Positions 47,651 to 55,609 of a stretch of 64,000 nucleotides of DNA are shown piece after piece. The stretch is from Lewinella sp. IMCC34183 (GTDB lineage Bacteria; Bacteroidota; Bacteroidia; Chitinophagales; Saprospiraceae): contig NZ_QMEM01000002.1 of assembly GCF_003390915.1 (NCBI RefSeq), forward strand, positions 1 through 64,000, read 5' to 3'. The notes beneath the pieces are model-generated. The model was not told the DNA's origin. It did not search any database and saw only the letters and a program-made list of their open reading frames with translations. The first letter of the stretch is position 1. Every line of letters starts with the position of its first letter. Position numbers and translations under genes: made by a program.

Positions 47651-48514
47651 TTAGTCCAGCTTAAACTTTACGGGTAAGTTGAAGATGACCCGCACCGGAC
47701 GCCCGGCCTGGAGACCGGGCGTGAACTTCCGCCCGGAGGCGTTGATTTCCCGGATCGCCCGCAGTGACGCCTCGGTACAGCCGGCGGGTACCTCCCGCAC
47801 GGCCTCGATACCGGAAACGGAACCGTCCTTTTCGACGATGAAGCGGATGACCACCGTGCCCTCGACCCGGTTCTCGCGGGCCAGGGCCGGGTACTTCACC
47901 CGCTGCTGCACGAAGCTCAGCAGCGCCCGGTCGGAGCACGCCTTGCGCTCGGCACCGGAGAGCTGGGGACAGTCTTCCCCGAAGACCGGCATGCGCTCTA
48001 CGAACGGCAGGGCATCGTCGATGACGGGGGGCGGGGGCGCGGGCGGTGGCGGCGGGGGCGCCGGCCGCTCGGAGCGCTGTAGAATCCGGGGCTCCTCGAA
48101 GTGGACCGGCTCCTCTTCGGTGACCGACCGGTCCTGCTGCTGCACGGCGGGGGCCTGGTCGTCGGGGACGGGCTCAATGACCGGCGGGGGTGGCGGCGGC
48201 GGTGGGGGCGGTGGGTCCCGGCGGGTGATCGGGATTTCCTGCATGATCTCGTCGAGTAAGACAGGCCCCGGCGCGTAGACCGTGGCGGCGCCGTACTCGG
48301 TCCAGTTGATGGTCAGAAAGGCCAGGAGGAGCGCCGCGCAGAGGGAATACCGGTGGATGGCTGGGGAATCACGAAGGACGTCCCGTGCCGCACCGGCGGT
48401 AGCCGGACGGGCGTGCAGGTGCCGCCGTAGGAGGAACACCGCGCAGGCCGTGAGCAGGCACAACCCACCGATGGCCAGCACCACCGTGGTGCCGCTGAAG
48501 GTAAAGGATAACAT
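47651..48514 (-). CDS. TonB-family energy transducer
   Basis: The 287-residue protein has an N-terminal membrane helix (residues 5-28, LAIGGLCLLTACAVFLL), a second hydrophobic segment (about 57-72), a long proline-rich linker with an 11-proline run (about 100-110) and a second proline block, and a C-terminal TonB domain (about 205-287: VKYPALARENRVEGTVVIRF, EAVREVPAGC, FTPGLQAGRPVRVIFNLPV). It carries proton-motive energy to outer-membrane transporters. No ExbB/ExbD is encoded here. The two N-terminal segments suggest a BlaR/MecR-like remnant, as in some Bacteroidota TonBs. Starts at ATG 48514. Confidence 0.92.
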   Translation of the reverse strand: MLSFTFSGTTVVLAIGGLCLLTACAVFLLRRHLHARPATAGAARDVLRDSPAIHRYSLCAALLLAFLTINWTEYGAATVYAPGPVLLDEIMQEIPITRRDPPPPPPPPPPPVIEPVPDDQAPAVQQQDRSVTEEEPVHFEEPRILQRSERPAPPPPPPAPPPPVIDDALPFVERMPVFGEDCPQLSGAERKACSDRALLSFVQQRVKYPALARENRVEGTVVIRFIVEKDGSVSGIEAVREVPAGCTEASLRAIREINASGRKFTPGLQAGRPVRVIFNLPVKFKLD

Positions 48515-48525
48515 GGGTAAAAATT

Positions 48526-48590
48526 GAAAGGGGTTGGAGCGTGCGCCGGCTACGCAGGATAGCCGACAGATGCACGCTCCAACCCCTTTC
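48526..48590. terminator. Long imperfect hairpin, probable terminator of the DJ-1 gene
   Basis: Arms of 19 bases (48526-48544 and 48572-48590, GGGGTTGGAGCGTGC core) are exact complements. The 27-base interior holds a second 6-bp hairpin CGGCTA/TAGCCG. On the minus strand the stem is followed by AATTTTTACC, and the element lies between the DJ-1/PfpI stop (48614) and the TonB start. Its size is unusual for a simple terminator. Confidence 0.7.
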
Positions 48591-48613
48591 GGTGGTCGGT
48601 GATCAAAAAATCC

Positions 48614-49165
48614 CTAGCTCATGGCTACGGCATTCTTGGCAAAGATCTCGATCATCTTCTTGTTGAAGGCGGGGATATCGTCGGGGTTCCGGCTCGAAAC
48701 GAGCTTACCGTCGACGACTACTTCCTCATCCTTCACGTTAGCTCCGGCGTTGGCCAGGTCGGGACGGACCGAGACGTAGCCCGTCATGGTACGGCCCTTC
48801 ACGAGGTCGGCGTTGATGAGGGTCTGTCCACCGTGGCAGATGACCGCTACCGGCTTGTCGGCCTTAAAGAATTCCTTTACGAAGGCCAGGGCCTTTTCAT
48901 TGATGCGCAGGTCGTCGGGGCTCAGTACACCACCCGGCAGGAGCAGGGCATCGTAGTCGGAGGCCTTCGCGCTGTCGAGCGTGATGTCCACCTTGTGCTC
49001 ATCACCCCAGTCGGTCATATCCCATGCCTTGATGGAGCCCGACTGCGGGCTTACGAGATGCACGGTGGCACCGGCATCTTCCAGGGCCTTACGGGGTTTG
49101 GTGTATTCCACCTCTTCGAATCCGGTGGTGGCTAGTGCGGCTACTTTTATATTGTCGAGTTGCAT
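48614..49165 (-). CDS. DJ-1/PfpI family protein (type 1 glutamine amidotransferase-like)
   Basis: The 183-residue protein has the family's nucleophile elbow VICHGGQ (Cys about 109) and the acidic partner in TTGFEEVEY. The pattern YDALLLPGGVLSPDDLR is that of the PfpI/YhbO subgroup, whose members have protease, deglycase or chaperone-like activity on damaged proteins. It is probably cytoplasmic. Starts at ATG 49165. Confidence 0.93.
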   Translation of the reverse strand: MQLDNIKVAALATTGFEEVEYTKPRKALEDAGATVHLVSPQSGSIKAWDMTDWGDEHKVDITLDSAKASDYDALLLPGGVLSPDDLRINEKALAFVKEFFKADKPVAVICHGGQTLINADLVKGRTMTGYVSVRPDLANAGANVKDEEVVVDGKLVSSRNPDDIPAFNKKMIEIFAKNAVAMS

Positions 49166-49266
49166 AATTAATGTGTTTTGTTTGTTAATCTGATACTCAT
49201 ATTACGAAACGCGGGGGCCGGATGTTCGGAATTCACCGAAGGTCACCCCGCTGAAATTACCCTGCC

Positions 49267-50730
49267 ATGACCCTCCGGGAACCCCGTATTTTGCAAGACC
49301 GTGCCTATGTCAACGGCGAGTGGATCGCGGCCGACGACGACGCCACCTTTCCCGTCCGCAACCCCTACACGGGCGCGGTGATCGCCTCGGTGCCCGACCT
49401 GGGCGCCGCGGCCGCCGAACGTGCCGTCGCCGCCGCGGCGGCGGCCTTTCCCGCGTGGCGGGACCGGACGGCCGGCGAGCGCGCCACCATTATGCGGAAG
49501 TGGTTCGACCTGCTGCTCGCCCACCAGGACGACCTGGCGGCCCTGATGACCGCCGAACAGGGTAAGCCGCTGACGGAATCCCGCGGTGAGGTTGCCTACG
49601 GAGCCTCCTTCATCGAGTGGTTCGCGGAGGAGGGGCGGCGCGCCTACGGCGACGTGATCCCCACCCACCGCAGCGGTACCCGCATCCTGGCCATCCGGCA
49701 ACCGGTGGGGGTGGTGGCCGCCATCACGCCCTGGAACTTCCCCATCGCCATGATCACCCGCAAGGTCGCCCCGGCGCTGGCCGTCGGGTGCACGGTGGTG
49801 GTCAAACCGGCGGAGGACACCCCGCTCTGTGCACTGGCACTCGCTTACCTGGCCCAGGAGGCCGGCATACCGCCGGGCGTCCTCAACGTCGTCACGACCA
49901 ACCGCCCCGCGGAAGTAGGCGGGGTGCTTACGCACGACCCGCGGATCCGCAAACTGAGCTTCACCGGCAGCACGCCCACGGGGAAGGAACTGATGAAGCA
50001 GGCGTCCGGAACGCTCAAGCGCCTGTCGCTCGAGCTGGGCGGCAACGCCCCCTTCATCGTCTTCGACGACGCGGAGGTGGAGGGCGCGGTCGCGGGTGCA
50101 ATGGCCAGCAAGTACCGCAACGGGGGGCAGACCTGCGTGTGTGCCAACCGCATCTTCGTGCAGGCGGGTATCTACGATAAATTCGTCGCGGCCTTCTCGC
50201 GGGCCATCGCGGAGCTGCGGGTGGGCGACGGCGCGGCGTCGGGTACCGATATCGGCCCCCTGATCAATACGGCAGCGCTCGAAAAGGTGGAGCGCATGGT
50301 GCAGGACGCCGTGGACAAGGGAGCCGAACTGGCCCTGGGCGGCCGGCGGTCGCCGGCGGGGGAGCTGATCTACGAACCGACCCTGCTGCTCGGCGCGGAC
50401 GCCTCCATGGACATCGCCCATGAAGAGGTATTCGGTCCGGTGGCCCCGGTCTTCCGCTTCACGACGGAGGAGGAAGTGATCGCCCAGGCCAACGACACCC
50501 CCTACGGACTGGCCGCCTACTTTTACGGGCGCGACCACGCCCGCATCTGGCGCGTGGCCGAGGCCCTGGAGTACGGCATGGTCGGCATCAATACCGGGAT
50601 GATCTCCACGGCCGTGGCCCCCTTCGGCGGGGTGAAGGAGAGCGGCTTCGGCCGGGAGGGCTCCCGCTACGGGATCGAGGACTTCCTGACCATCAAGTAC
50701 CTGTGCTGGGACGGTATCGGCGCGCCCTGA
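49267..50730 (+). CDS. gabD: NAD(P)-dependent succinate-semialdehyde dehydrogenase
   Basis: The 487-residue aldehyde dehydrogenase converts succinate semialdehyde to succinate in the GABA/4-hydroxybutyrate route. Motifs: ITPWNFPIAMITRK (cofactor binding), SFTGSTPTGKELM, LELGGNAPFIVFDDA (catalytic Glu), NGGQTCVCANRI (catalytic Cys) and the C-terminal PFGGVKESGFGREG. Length and motif choice (CVCANR, a Cys pair) match GabD. It is divergent from the DJ-1 gene. No transaminase neighbour is seen, so aldehyde specificity is a family assignment. Confidence 0.93.
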   Translation: MTLREPRILQDRAYVNGEWIAADDDATFPVRNPYTGAVIASVPDLGAAAAERAVAAAAAAFPAWRDRTAGERATIMRKWFDLLLAHQDDLAALMTAEQGKPLTESRGEVAYGASFIEWFAEEGRRAYGDVIPTHRSGTRILAIRQPVGVVAAITPWNFPIAMITRKVAPALAVGCTVVVKPAEDTPLCALALAYLAQEAGIPPGVLNVVTTNRPAEVGGVLTHDPRIRKLSFTGSTPTGKELMKQASGTLKRLSLELGGNAPFIVFDDAEVEGAVAGAMASKYRNGGQTCVCANRIFVQAGIYDKFVAAFSRAIAELRVGDGAASGTDIGPLINTAALEKVERMVQDAVDKGAELALGGRRSPAGELIYEPTLLLGADASMDIAHEEVFGPVAPVFRFTTEEEVIAQANDTPYGLAAYFYGRDHARIWRVAEALEYGMVGINTGMISTAVAPFGGVKESGFGREGSRYGIEDFLTIKYLCWDGIGAP

Positions 50731-50744
50731 CCCGCCGTAAACGA

Positions 50745-50780
50745 GCCGCGCCACGTCCTCAGGAGAGAACGTGGCGCGGC
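50745..50780. terminator. Hairpin between gabD and the convergent small Cys protein gene
   Basis: Twelve-base arms GCCGCGCCACGT (50745-50756) and 50769-50780 pair exactly around a 12-base loop. On the + strand it is followed by A residues (AGATAAAAAA), which form a T run on the opposite strand before the stem. It serves as a terminator between two convergent genes only if the T run is read in the other direction, so the mechanism is uncertain. Confidence 0.6.
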
Positions 50781-50802
50781 AGATAAAAAAGGGCGTGGGT
50801 TT

Positions 50803-51012
50803 CTAGGAACGTCCGGGCGCGAAGTGGTTACAGCCGAAGCTGGCTTCGGTCAGGAATTCAGCACCGGTCGGTGCGCTCTGGTTCTGCAGCACGGGCAGGA
50901 CGTACTTCATGCCGCTTTCGCTGAGCACTTCACACTCGCCGAAGTTCTCGCGGTTCTGAACGGCGGGGGCTTCATGTTCCCAGTGGTTACAGTTCTTGCA
51001 GGTGGCTTCCAT
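50803..51012 (-). CDS. Small cysteine-rich putative zinc-binding protein
   Basis: The 69-residue protein starts at ATG 51012 (MEATCKNCNHW); an upstream frame continues to 51096 but has no good start. It has a CxxC (CKNC) near the N-terminus, GECEV in the middle and GCNHF near the end, consistent with one small zinc site. It is probably cytoplasmic. I do not know the family. Confidence 0.75.
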   Translation of the reverse strand: MEATCKNCNHWEHEAPAVQNRENFGECEVLSESGMKYVLPVLQNQSAPTGAEFLTEASFGCNHFAPGRS

Positions 51013-51141
51013 ATCAGTTGTCTTTTTGGTTATGAGCAAATTACACTGATAAAAGCTAATCCAGCCAACAATTGTTCGGCTAAACCACTGATACACCGTT
51101 GTTTGTAAACAGACTAAATAAGCGCGCCCGGTCCCCCTGCC

Positions 51142-51777
51142 CTACTCAATATTCATGATCTTGTGGGTCTGCAGGCTGATCCGCCAGCGGGGGTTGCGCA
51201 TGCAGTAGGCCACGGTGGCCGGCGTGTGGTCCTGTCCCGCTTCGTCCTTCGGCTGCAGGAAGAAATGCTCGAAGGCCAGGTGGGTGAAGTTATCGGGCTG
51301 GGCTTCCGGCTCGGCCTGCGGGAAGACCAGCTTCAGCTCATCGCCGCCCGCAACCACGAGGGGAGCATTGGCCTTGGGGCTCACGCAGACCCAGTCGATT
51401 TGCTCCGGGACGGGCACGGTACCGTTGGTCTCCACCGCTACCTCGAATCCGGCGGCCTGCAGGCCTTCGATCAGGGGCCCGTCGAGCTGGAGCAGCGGCT
51501 CCCCACCGGTGCAGACCACGTAGGGCCGGCCACCCCCCGGCCAGAGCGACCGGACGAGTTCGACGCATTGCACCTGCGTATAGCGCCCCCCGTTCGTGCC
51601 GTCGGTGCCGATGAAGTCGGTATCGCAGAATTTGCAGACGGCGGCGTGGCGGTCCTCCTCGCGGCCGCTCCACAGGTTGCAGCCGGTGAAGCGCAGGAAT
51701 ACCGCCGCACGGCCCGCCTGCGCGCCCTCGCCCTGCAGGGTATAGAAACACTCCTTGATCTTATAGCTCCGTGGCAT
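51142..51777 (-). CDS. queE: 7-carboxy-7-deazaguanine synthase
   Basis: Radical SAM enzyme of queuosine/7-deazaguanine biosynthesis, turning 6-carboxy-tetrahydropterin into 7-carboxy-7-deazaguanine. The start is ATG 51777, giving 211 residues (MPRSYKIKECFYTLQGEG); the open frame reaches 34 codons further but without conserved character. The defining CX14CX2C cluster motif is exact: CNL...(14 residues)...VCKFC. TGGEPLLQ and VAVETNGTV follow the family pattern. No queC, queD or queF is encoded in this window, so other steps lie elsewhere. Confidence 0.95.
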   Translation of the reverse strand: MPRSYKIKECFYTLQGEGAQAGRAAVFLRFTGCNLWSGREEDRHAAVCKFCDTDFIGTDGTNGGRYTQVQCVELVRSLWPGGGRPYVVCTGGEPLLQLDGPLIEGLQAAGFEVAVETNGTVPVPEQIDWVCVSPKANAPLVVAGGDELKLVFPQAEPEAQPDNFTHLAFEHFFLQPKDEAGQDHTPATVAYCMRNPRWRISLQTHKIMNIE

Positions 51778-51981
51778 GGGGAGTAGACAAGCGGGGCGCG
51801 TGGGGGGTTGAAAGGCCGGCGGGAAACCACCGCTTACGTAGCACCGGGAGGAATATCCCTTCGTATGCGTAGATCGCACTCCGCTGGCGGGCGCACCGGC
51901 CGGTACGCCGAATGCCCCTTGGCAACGGAAAAGGCGAAAACCATTACCGCTCCTTTCGCTTTTCCTGAGAAACCTACGCCC

Positions 51982-52707
51982 GTGTCCCTCCGACTACTTC
52001 CCCTGCTGGTCTATCTGACCATATGTACCAGCTGCGCCGCCCAACCGGACCAATCGCCCGAAGCAGGAAGCGCCACCTATACCTTCAAGGCCCCTTCCCC
52101 GAACGGTACCGGCAAGTACTACCTGGGCCGGGAGATCAGCTACGTGATGGGGCACCTCGCCGCCGACTGGCTGGAGCGGCCGGAGCGGGAAGAGGAGGAA
52201 AACGTCAGTCAGGCCATCGAAAACATGGACATCCAAGCCGACGAGCGGATCGCCGACATCGGGGCCGGCTCCGGTTACTATACCTTCAGGATGGCGCGTA
52301 AGGTCCCGCGCGGAAAGGTCTTTGCCGTGGACATCCAACCCGAGATGCTGGACCTCATGCAGCAGCGAATCGAAGGGGAAGGCATCAAAAACGTGGAACT
52401 GATCCGGGGCAGCGAAACCAGTCCCAAGCTGGAGGCCAACTCCGTCGACCTCGTCACGATGGTCGACGTGTACCACGAGCTGTCCCACCCCCGGGAGACC
52501 ATGCAGAACATAGTGAGTGCCCTGCGGCCCGGTGGCCGCTTCGTCTTGCTGGAATACCGCATGGAAGACCCCACGGTGCCCATCAAACAATTGCACAAAA
52601 TGTCGGAGGAGCAGGCCGTGCGGGAGATGGAGTCCGTCGGCCTACGGCTGCGGGAGAATATTGGTAACCTTCCCTGGCAGCACTGTATGGTGTTTGTGAA
52701 GGAGTAG
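51982..52707 (+). CDS. SAM-dependent methyltransferase with lipoprotein signal
   Basis: I choose GTG 51982, because it opens a lipoprotein signal (LLPLLVYLTICTSCAAQ, Cys at the lipobox). The product has 241 residues. The open frame continues 58 codons upstream but lacks any signal. The class I methyltransferase fold is clear: RIADIGAGSGYYTFRMA (SAM loop), VFAVDIQPEML, DLVTMVDVYHEL and GGRFVLLEYRMEDP. Such Rossmann proteins normally act in the cytoplasm where SAM is present, so a secreted version is odd, though signal-bearing homologues occur in Bacteroidota. Its substrate is unknown. Confidence 0.82.
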   Translation: MSLRLLPLLVYLTICTSCAAQPDQSPEAGSATYTFKAPSPNGTGKYYLGREISYVMGHLAADWLERPEREEEENVSQAIENMDIQADERIADIGAGSGYYTFRMARKVPRGKVFAVDIQPEMLDLMQQRIEGEGIKNVELIRGSETSPKLEANSVDLVTMVDVYHELSHPRETMQNIVSALRPGGRFVLLEYRMEDPTVPIKQLHKMSEEQAVREMESVGLRLRENIGNLPWQHCMVFVKE

Positions 52708-53144
52708 ATGCGTTGCCCGGGGAGCATACCATACATGCCTACCGATGGCTGTAAGCAGGGCGGTCTTTCGGATCCAATTCGCGGGGAACCGGACACCCCT
52801 ATTTTGCCGGCCACCCACCAAGCACGTGGTCGGCGATAGCGTGCAGCTTCGCTGCCGAAGCGCCATCCCGCGCCAGGGTCGAAAACCTGTGCACCGTACA
52901 ACTGACGAGGGCCGCCAGCGCCCCCCGCTTCGGCGTACGTCGATCCAGGATTGGCGTATAAATGGCAGCCCCGGTGTCCGGCTCCTAAAAGAAGTAAAGC
53001 CGCGTTTGGCCGGCAACCGCTTGGCTGCGGGACCACGGACCGTGGTCGGGCTGGCAACCCAATGGTCGTAACCCCCGGTCGACCCCCCGGCGGGCAGCAG
53101 AGCAACCCCAGAGCGCTACAGCGGGACTGGACTTGCGTGCTCCC
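52708..53144. other. 437-bp intergenic region
   Basis: No gene can be supported. An open frame at 52745-53071 has an ATG but an arginine/proline-rich composition of the kind seen in shadow frames. A 17-bp hairpin, GACCACGG-A-CCGTGGTC, lies at 53031-53047. Confidence 0.5.
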
Positions 53145-53462
53145 CTACTGCTCAGTCGCTCCCCCCGTGTCTTCGGCGGTGAACAGCTCGCGGATCTCGG
53201 CCATGTACCTTTCGGTGGCGGGATTGCGCCAGACGTTGTTTTCGTCGAAACGCTCGCGTAGCGTGGGGGCGCACATGGATACCATCAGGCGCTGAAGGTG
53301 GCTTAACACGATCTGACGGTCGGACAACTCGCGGTCGTGTTGGTAGCGGCAATGAATAACTCGGTAAAGGTCCTCAAGCTCACGTGCGCAGTCGTGCAGC
53401 GGGTGATCCGCCGAGAGGCGGTGGGTTGGCAGGGTTGGGGGCTTATATTCTTCGGGGCGCAT
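53145..53462 (-). CDS. Hypothetical small protein
   Basis: The 105-residue frame starts at ATG 53462 and has plausible helical character (HDCARELEDLYRVIHCRYQ, RQIVLSHLQRLMVSMC). It has no signal peptide and no match I recognise. It sits beside degraded sequence at 53560-53860, so it may itself be a remnant. I rate it as possible. Confidence 0.5.
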   Translation of the reverse strand: MRPEEYKPPTLPTHRLSADHPLHDCARELEDLYRVIHCRYQHDRELSDRQIVLSHLQRLMVSMCAPTLRERFDENNVWRNPATERYMAEIRELFTAEDTGGATEQ

Positions 53463-53629
53463 GGGCTACCATTGGGACACGCGCAGGAGCATCCGCACGC
53501 GATCATTGACTGCCGGGATAAGCTACGGCATACGCACTTTGTTCACCACCCGTATTGAGGCCCCGCCTCCACTCGAGGTAGGTAGGTTACGGTTGTTGTA
53601 GCTGGCTTACCGCGGAGGTACAGCACCGC

Positions 53630-53851
53630 AACGCCGTGGGCCGCAGCAGCTACCGTCGTACCCACACCTTCCCCTACCCCTTCTGGACGGTCCACCACGA
53701 CGCTGTCGGATCGGAATTCGTGGATGGATTCCCCCGGTAAAAAGCGCGGGTGGAAGAGGGGCTGATTTGACGACTGCTAAGTCGCCTATTGGCTTCTTTT
53801 TTTCCCAGGCAGGTCAGGGGCGGCCTATAATTATACTTATGTTAAGTAGGG
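53630..53851 (+). repeat. Direct repeat copy 1: remnant of a protein C-terminus
   Basis: About 220 bases that match 58345-58550 in the same orientation. The first 130 bases encode a common peptide tail: FPYPFWTVHHDAVGSEFVDG here, followed by FPR and then a stop codon (TAA) where copy 2 reads WKARVEEGLI. Both copies end at a shared ATGTTAAGTAGGG. Read as a degraded gene end. The rest of 53463-54033 shows no gene. Confidence 0.75.
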
Positions 53852-54033
53852 AGTTTTGGGAATCCTCTGCCATCACCTGTGGCATGGGAATGCAGGCATA
53901 CAACTGCTAAAAAGCTCGGTAGTTTTGCGAGAAAGAAATTGCGCTAGTGCGAATAGTTGTCATTCCTGTGATTGGGAGTGCCAACACTACGAAGTGGGAT
54001 CGGGAGCGCTGGTGGGAACCTTATAGGATCCGA

Positions 54034-55164
54034 TCAGTAACGAAAAACCTGCTCCGTCCACGTAGGCCCGCTGATGTAAAACATCCCGTTTTCGTAGCGG
54101 ACCGGCTCGATGCCCAGCTGGGGAAAAAGCTCCCACGATTCGAGGGTTTGGCTGTAAGGGTAGGGACGTTTATCGTACATGAAGTAGTGACAGGAATTCC
54201 AGAGCTGCCCGTCGGGGCCTTCGAAGAGGGCGTTGTGCCCGGTTTCCTGGTAGGGGTCTTCGGTGTCCTGAAACTCCAGGTCGGCGTAGCCGCCGCCGGC
54301 GGCCATGTCGGCGCGGTAGCCCTTCTTCCGGGTGCCGAAGATCGGTTCGGGGGAGACCAGCTCCCAGGGGCCCAGCGGCGTGGCCGACTTCAGCAGGCCG
54401 ACTTCGTAGCCGCGCGTCCAGGTGGAAAAGAACATGAAGTAGGTACCGTCCCGCCTGATCACGAAGGGACCTTCGATGCCGCCGACCATCCAGTCGGGCC
54501 AGCCGGGCTCGTCCTTGTCCAGGAACTTCTCGATGGGCGTGGTGAGCTGACCGGTAGCGAGATCGATCTTAGCCTGGAAGAGGCCTCCACCGCTGCAGTA
54601 GAGGTAGGTCTGTCCGTCCTCGTCCTCAAACAGGGTCGCATCGTTGTTGTACTGTGGGGTGAGGGGGCCGTTCACCAGTTCGTAGGGTCCGGCGACGTCG
54701 GCGGAGGAGAACAGCCAGATGCTGTGGGTGCTCATTCCCTTGGGGTCTTCCTCCGTCACTTTGCCGCTGTTGACCGTCAGGTAGTAGGTGCTCTGGATGA
54801 GGTGGATTTCGGGTGCCCAGAACCGCCCGTTGTACGGACTGTCCGCCGGCAAGGTACTGGCGTCGATCAGCCAGGAGTGGTGTTCCCAGTTCACCAGGTC
54901 GTCGGACACCAGCAGCCGCACCCCGGGATTCGGGCCGGTCCAGATCGGGTTCGACGTGCCCGTGCAGTACCACTTGTCGCCCGCCTTGATGATGAAGTGA
55001 TCCCGCATAGAAATGGCGGAATCGCGGGTGATGGGATTGGTATAGCGGAACTCGTGTTCCAGCTTCTCCTGCTCCCTTGTGTCCTGCCACGGATTGATCT
55101 GGGCGTATCCGGTAGCGGAGAGGGTGCAGAAAACTAGAATTAGAAGCATCTTTTGGAGAGTCAT
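54034..55164 (-). CDS. GH43-family glycoside hydrolase
   Basis: The 376-residue exported enzyme has a signal peptide (MLLILVFCTLSATGYAQ) and starts at ATG 55164, chosen over the upstream GTG/TTG frame. Five-blade propeller motifs are present: FRYTNPITRDSAISMRDHF (catalytic Asp region), GRFWAPEIHLI, GGIEGPFVIRRDGTYFMFFS (catalytic Glu), and GHNALFEGPDGQLWNSCHY late in the domain. Family members are beta-xylosidases, arabinofuranosidases or arabinanases. With the GH115 next door, a role in arabinoxylan side-chain or main-chain breakdown is likely (inference). Confidence 0.92.
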   Translation of the reverse strand: MTLQKMLLILVFCTLSATGYAQINPWQDTREQEKLEHEFRYTNPITRDSAISMRDHFIIKAGDKWYCTGTSNPIWTGPNPGVRLLVSDDLVNWEHHSWLIDASTLPADSPYNGRFWAPEIHLIQSTYYLTVNSGKVTEEDPKGMSTHSIWLFSSADVAGPYELVNGPLTPQYNNDATLFEDEDGQTYLYCSGGGLFQAKIDLATGQLTTPIEKFLDKDEPGWPDWMVGGIEGPFVIRRDGTYFMFFSTWTRGYEVGLLKSATPLGPWELVSPEPIFGTRKKGYRADMAAGGGYADLEFQDTEDPYQETGHNALFEGPDGQLWNSCHYFMYDKRPYPYSQTLESWELFPQLGIEPVRYENGMFYISGPTWTEQVFRY

Positions 55165-55609
55165 ACGTTCGTTCGGTAAGCGTGGGAGGGCGGTAGCTAG
55201 GAAAGGCCATAAGGTAACGAACCGGGCGGAACCAGGCCTGCGTGAAGCCTGGGCACGAGCGGGTGCAAAGGTTTTTCGCGTAAAATCGGATTCTGGTAAA
55301 CAGCGGGTCTGGGTAGCTACTCCTGCGTTTCGCACCGCCCACCCCTGGCCACGGAAGACACCAATCGATCCGGAAGCTCTTTAATAGGAAGGGCTGGAGC
55401 TACGGCCATCTGCTTAAAGCCAACCCGTATACTGTTCACTACGGCCGGTTGTAAGGAGATAGTAGCGCAGGAATTATTGCAGTGGAAGACTTCGTAAATT
55501 TGTAACATTACGCGACCTACCGGCCCGTCAGCGCCCTCCCCGCTACGGAAATCATAAGACCGGTCCCATACCTTAACTCATAATTATACAAAGCGATCAA
55601 CGCACCCCT
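55165..55609. other. Divergent promoter region of the GH43/GH115 pair
   Basis: A 445-bp gap between two divergent genes, so promoters for both are expected here. I see no clear operator. The open frames in it are not supported. Confidence 0.5.

Noticed and set aside
52745-53071. 108-codon frame after the methyltransferase gene
   Set aside because: Composition like a shadow frame (Arg/Pro-rich) with no family match; kept as intergenic.
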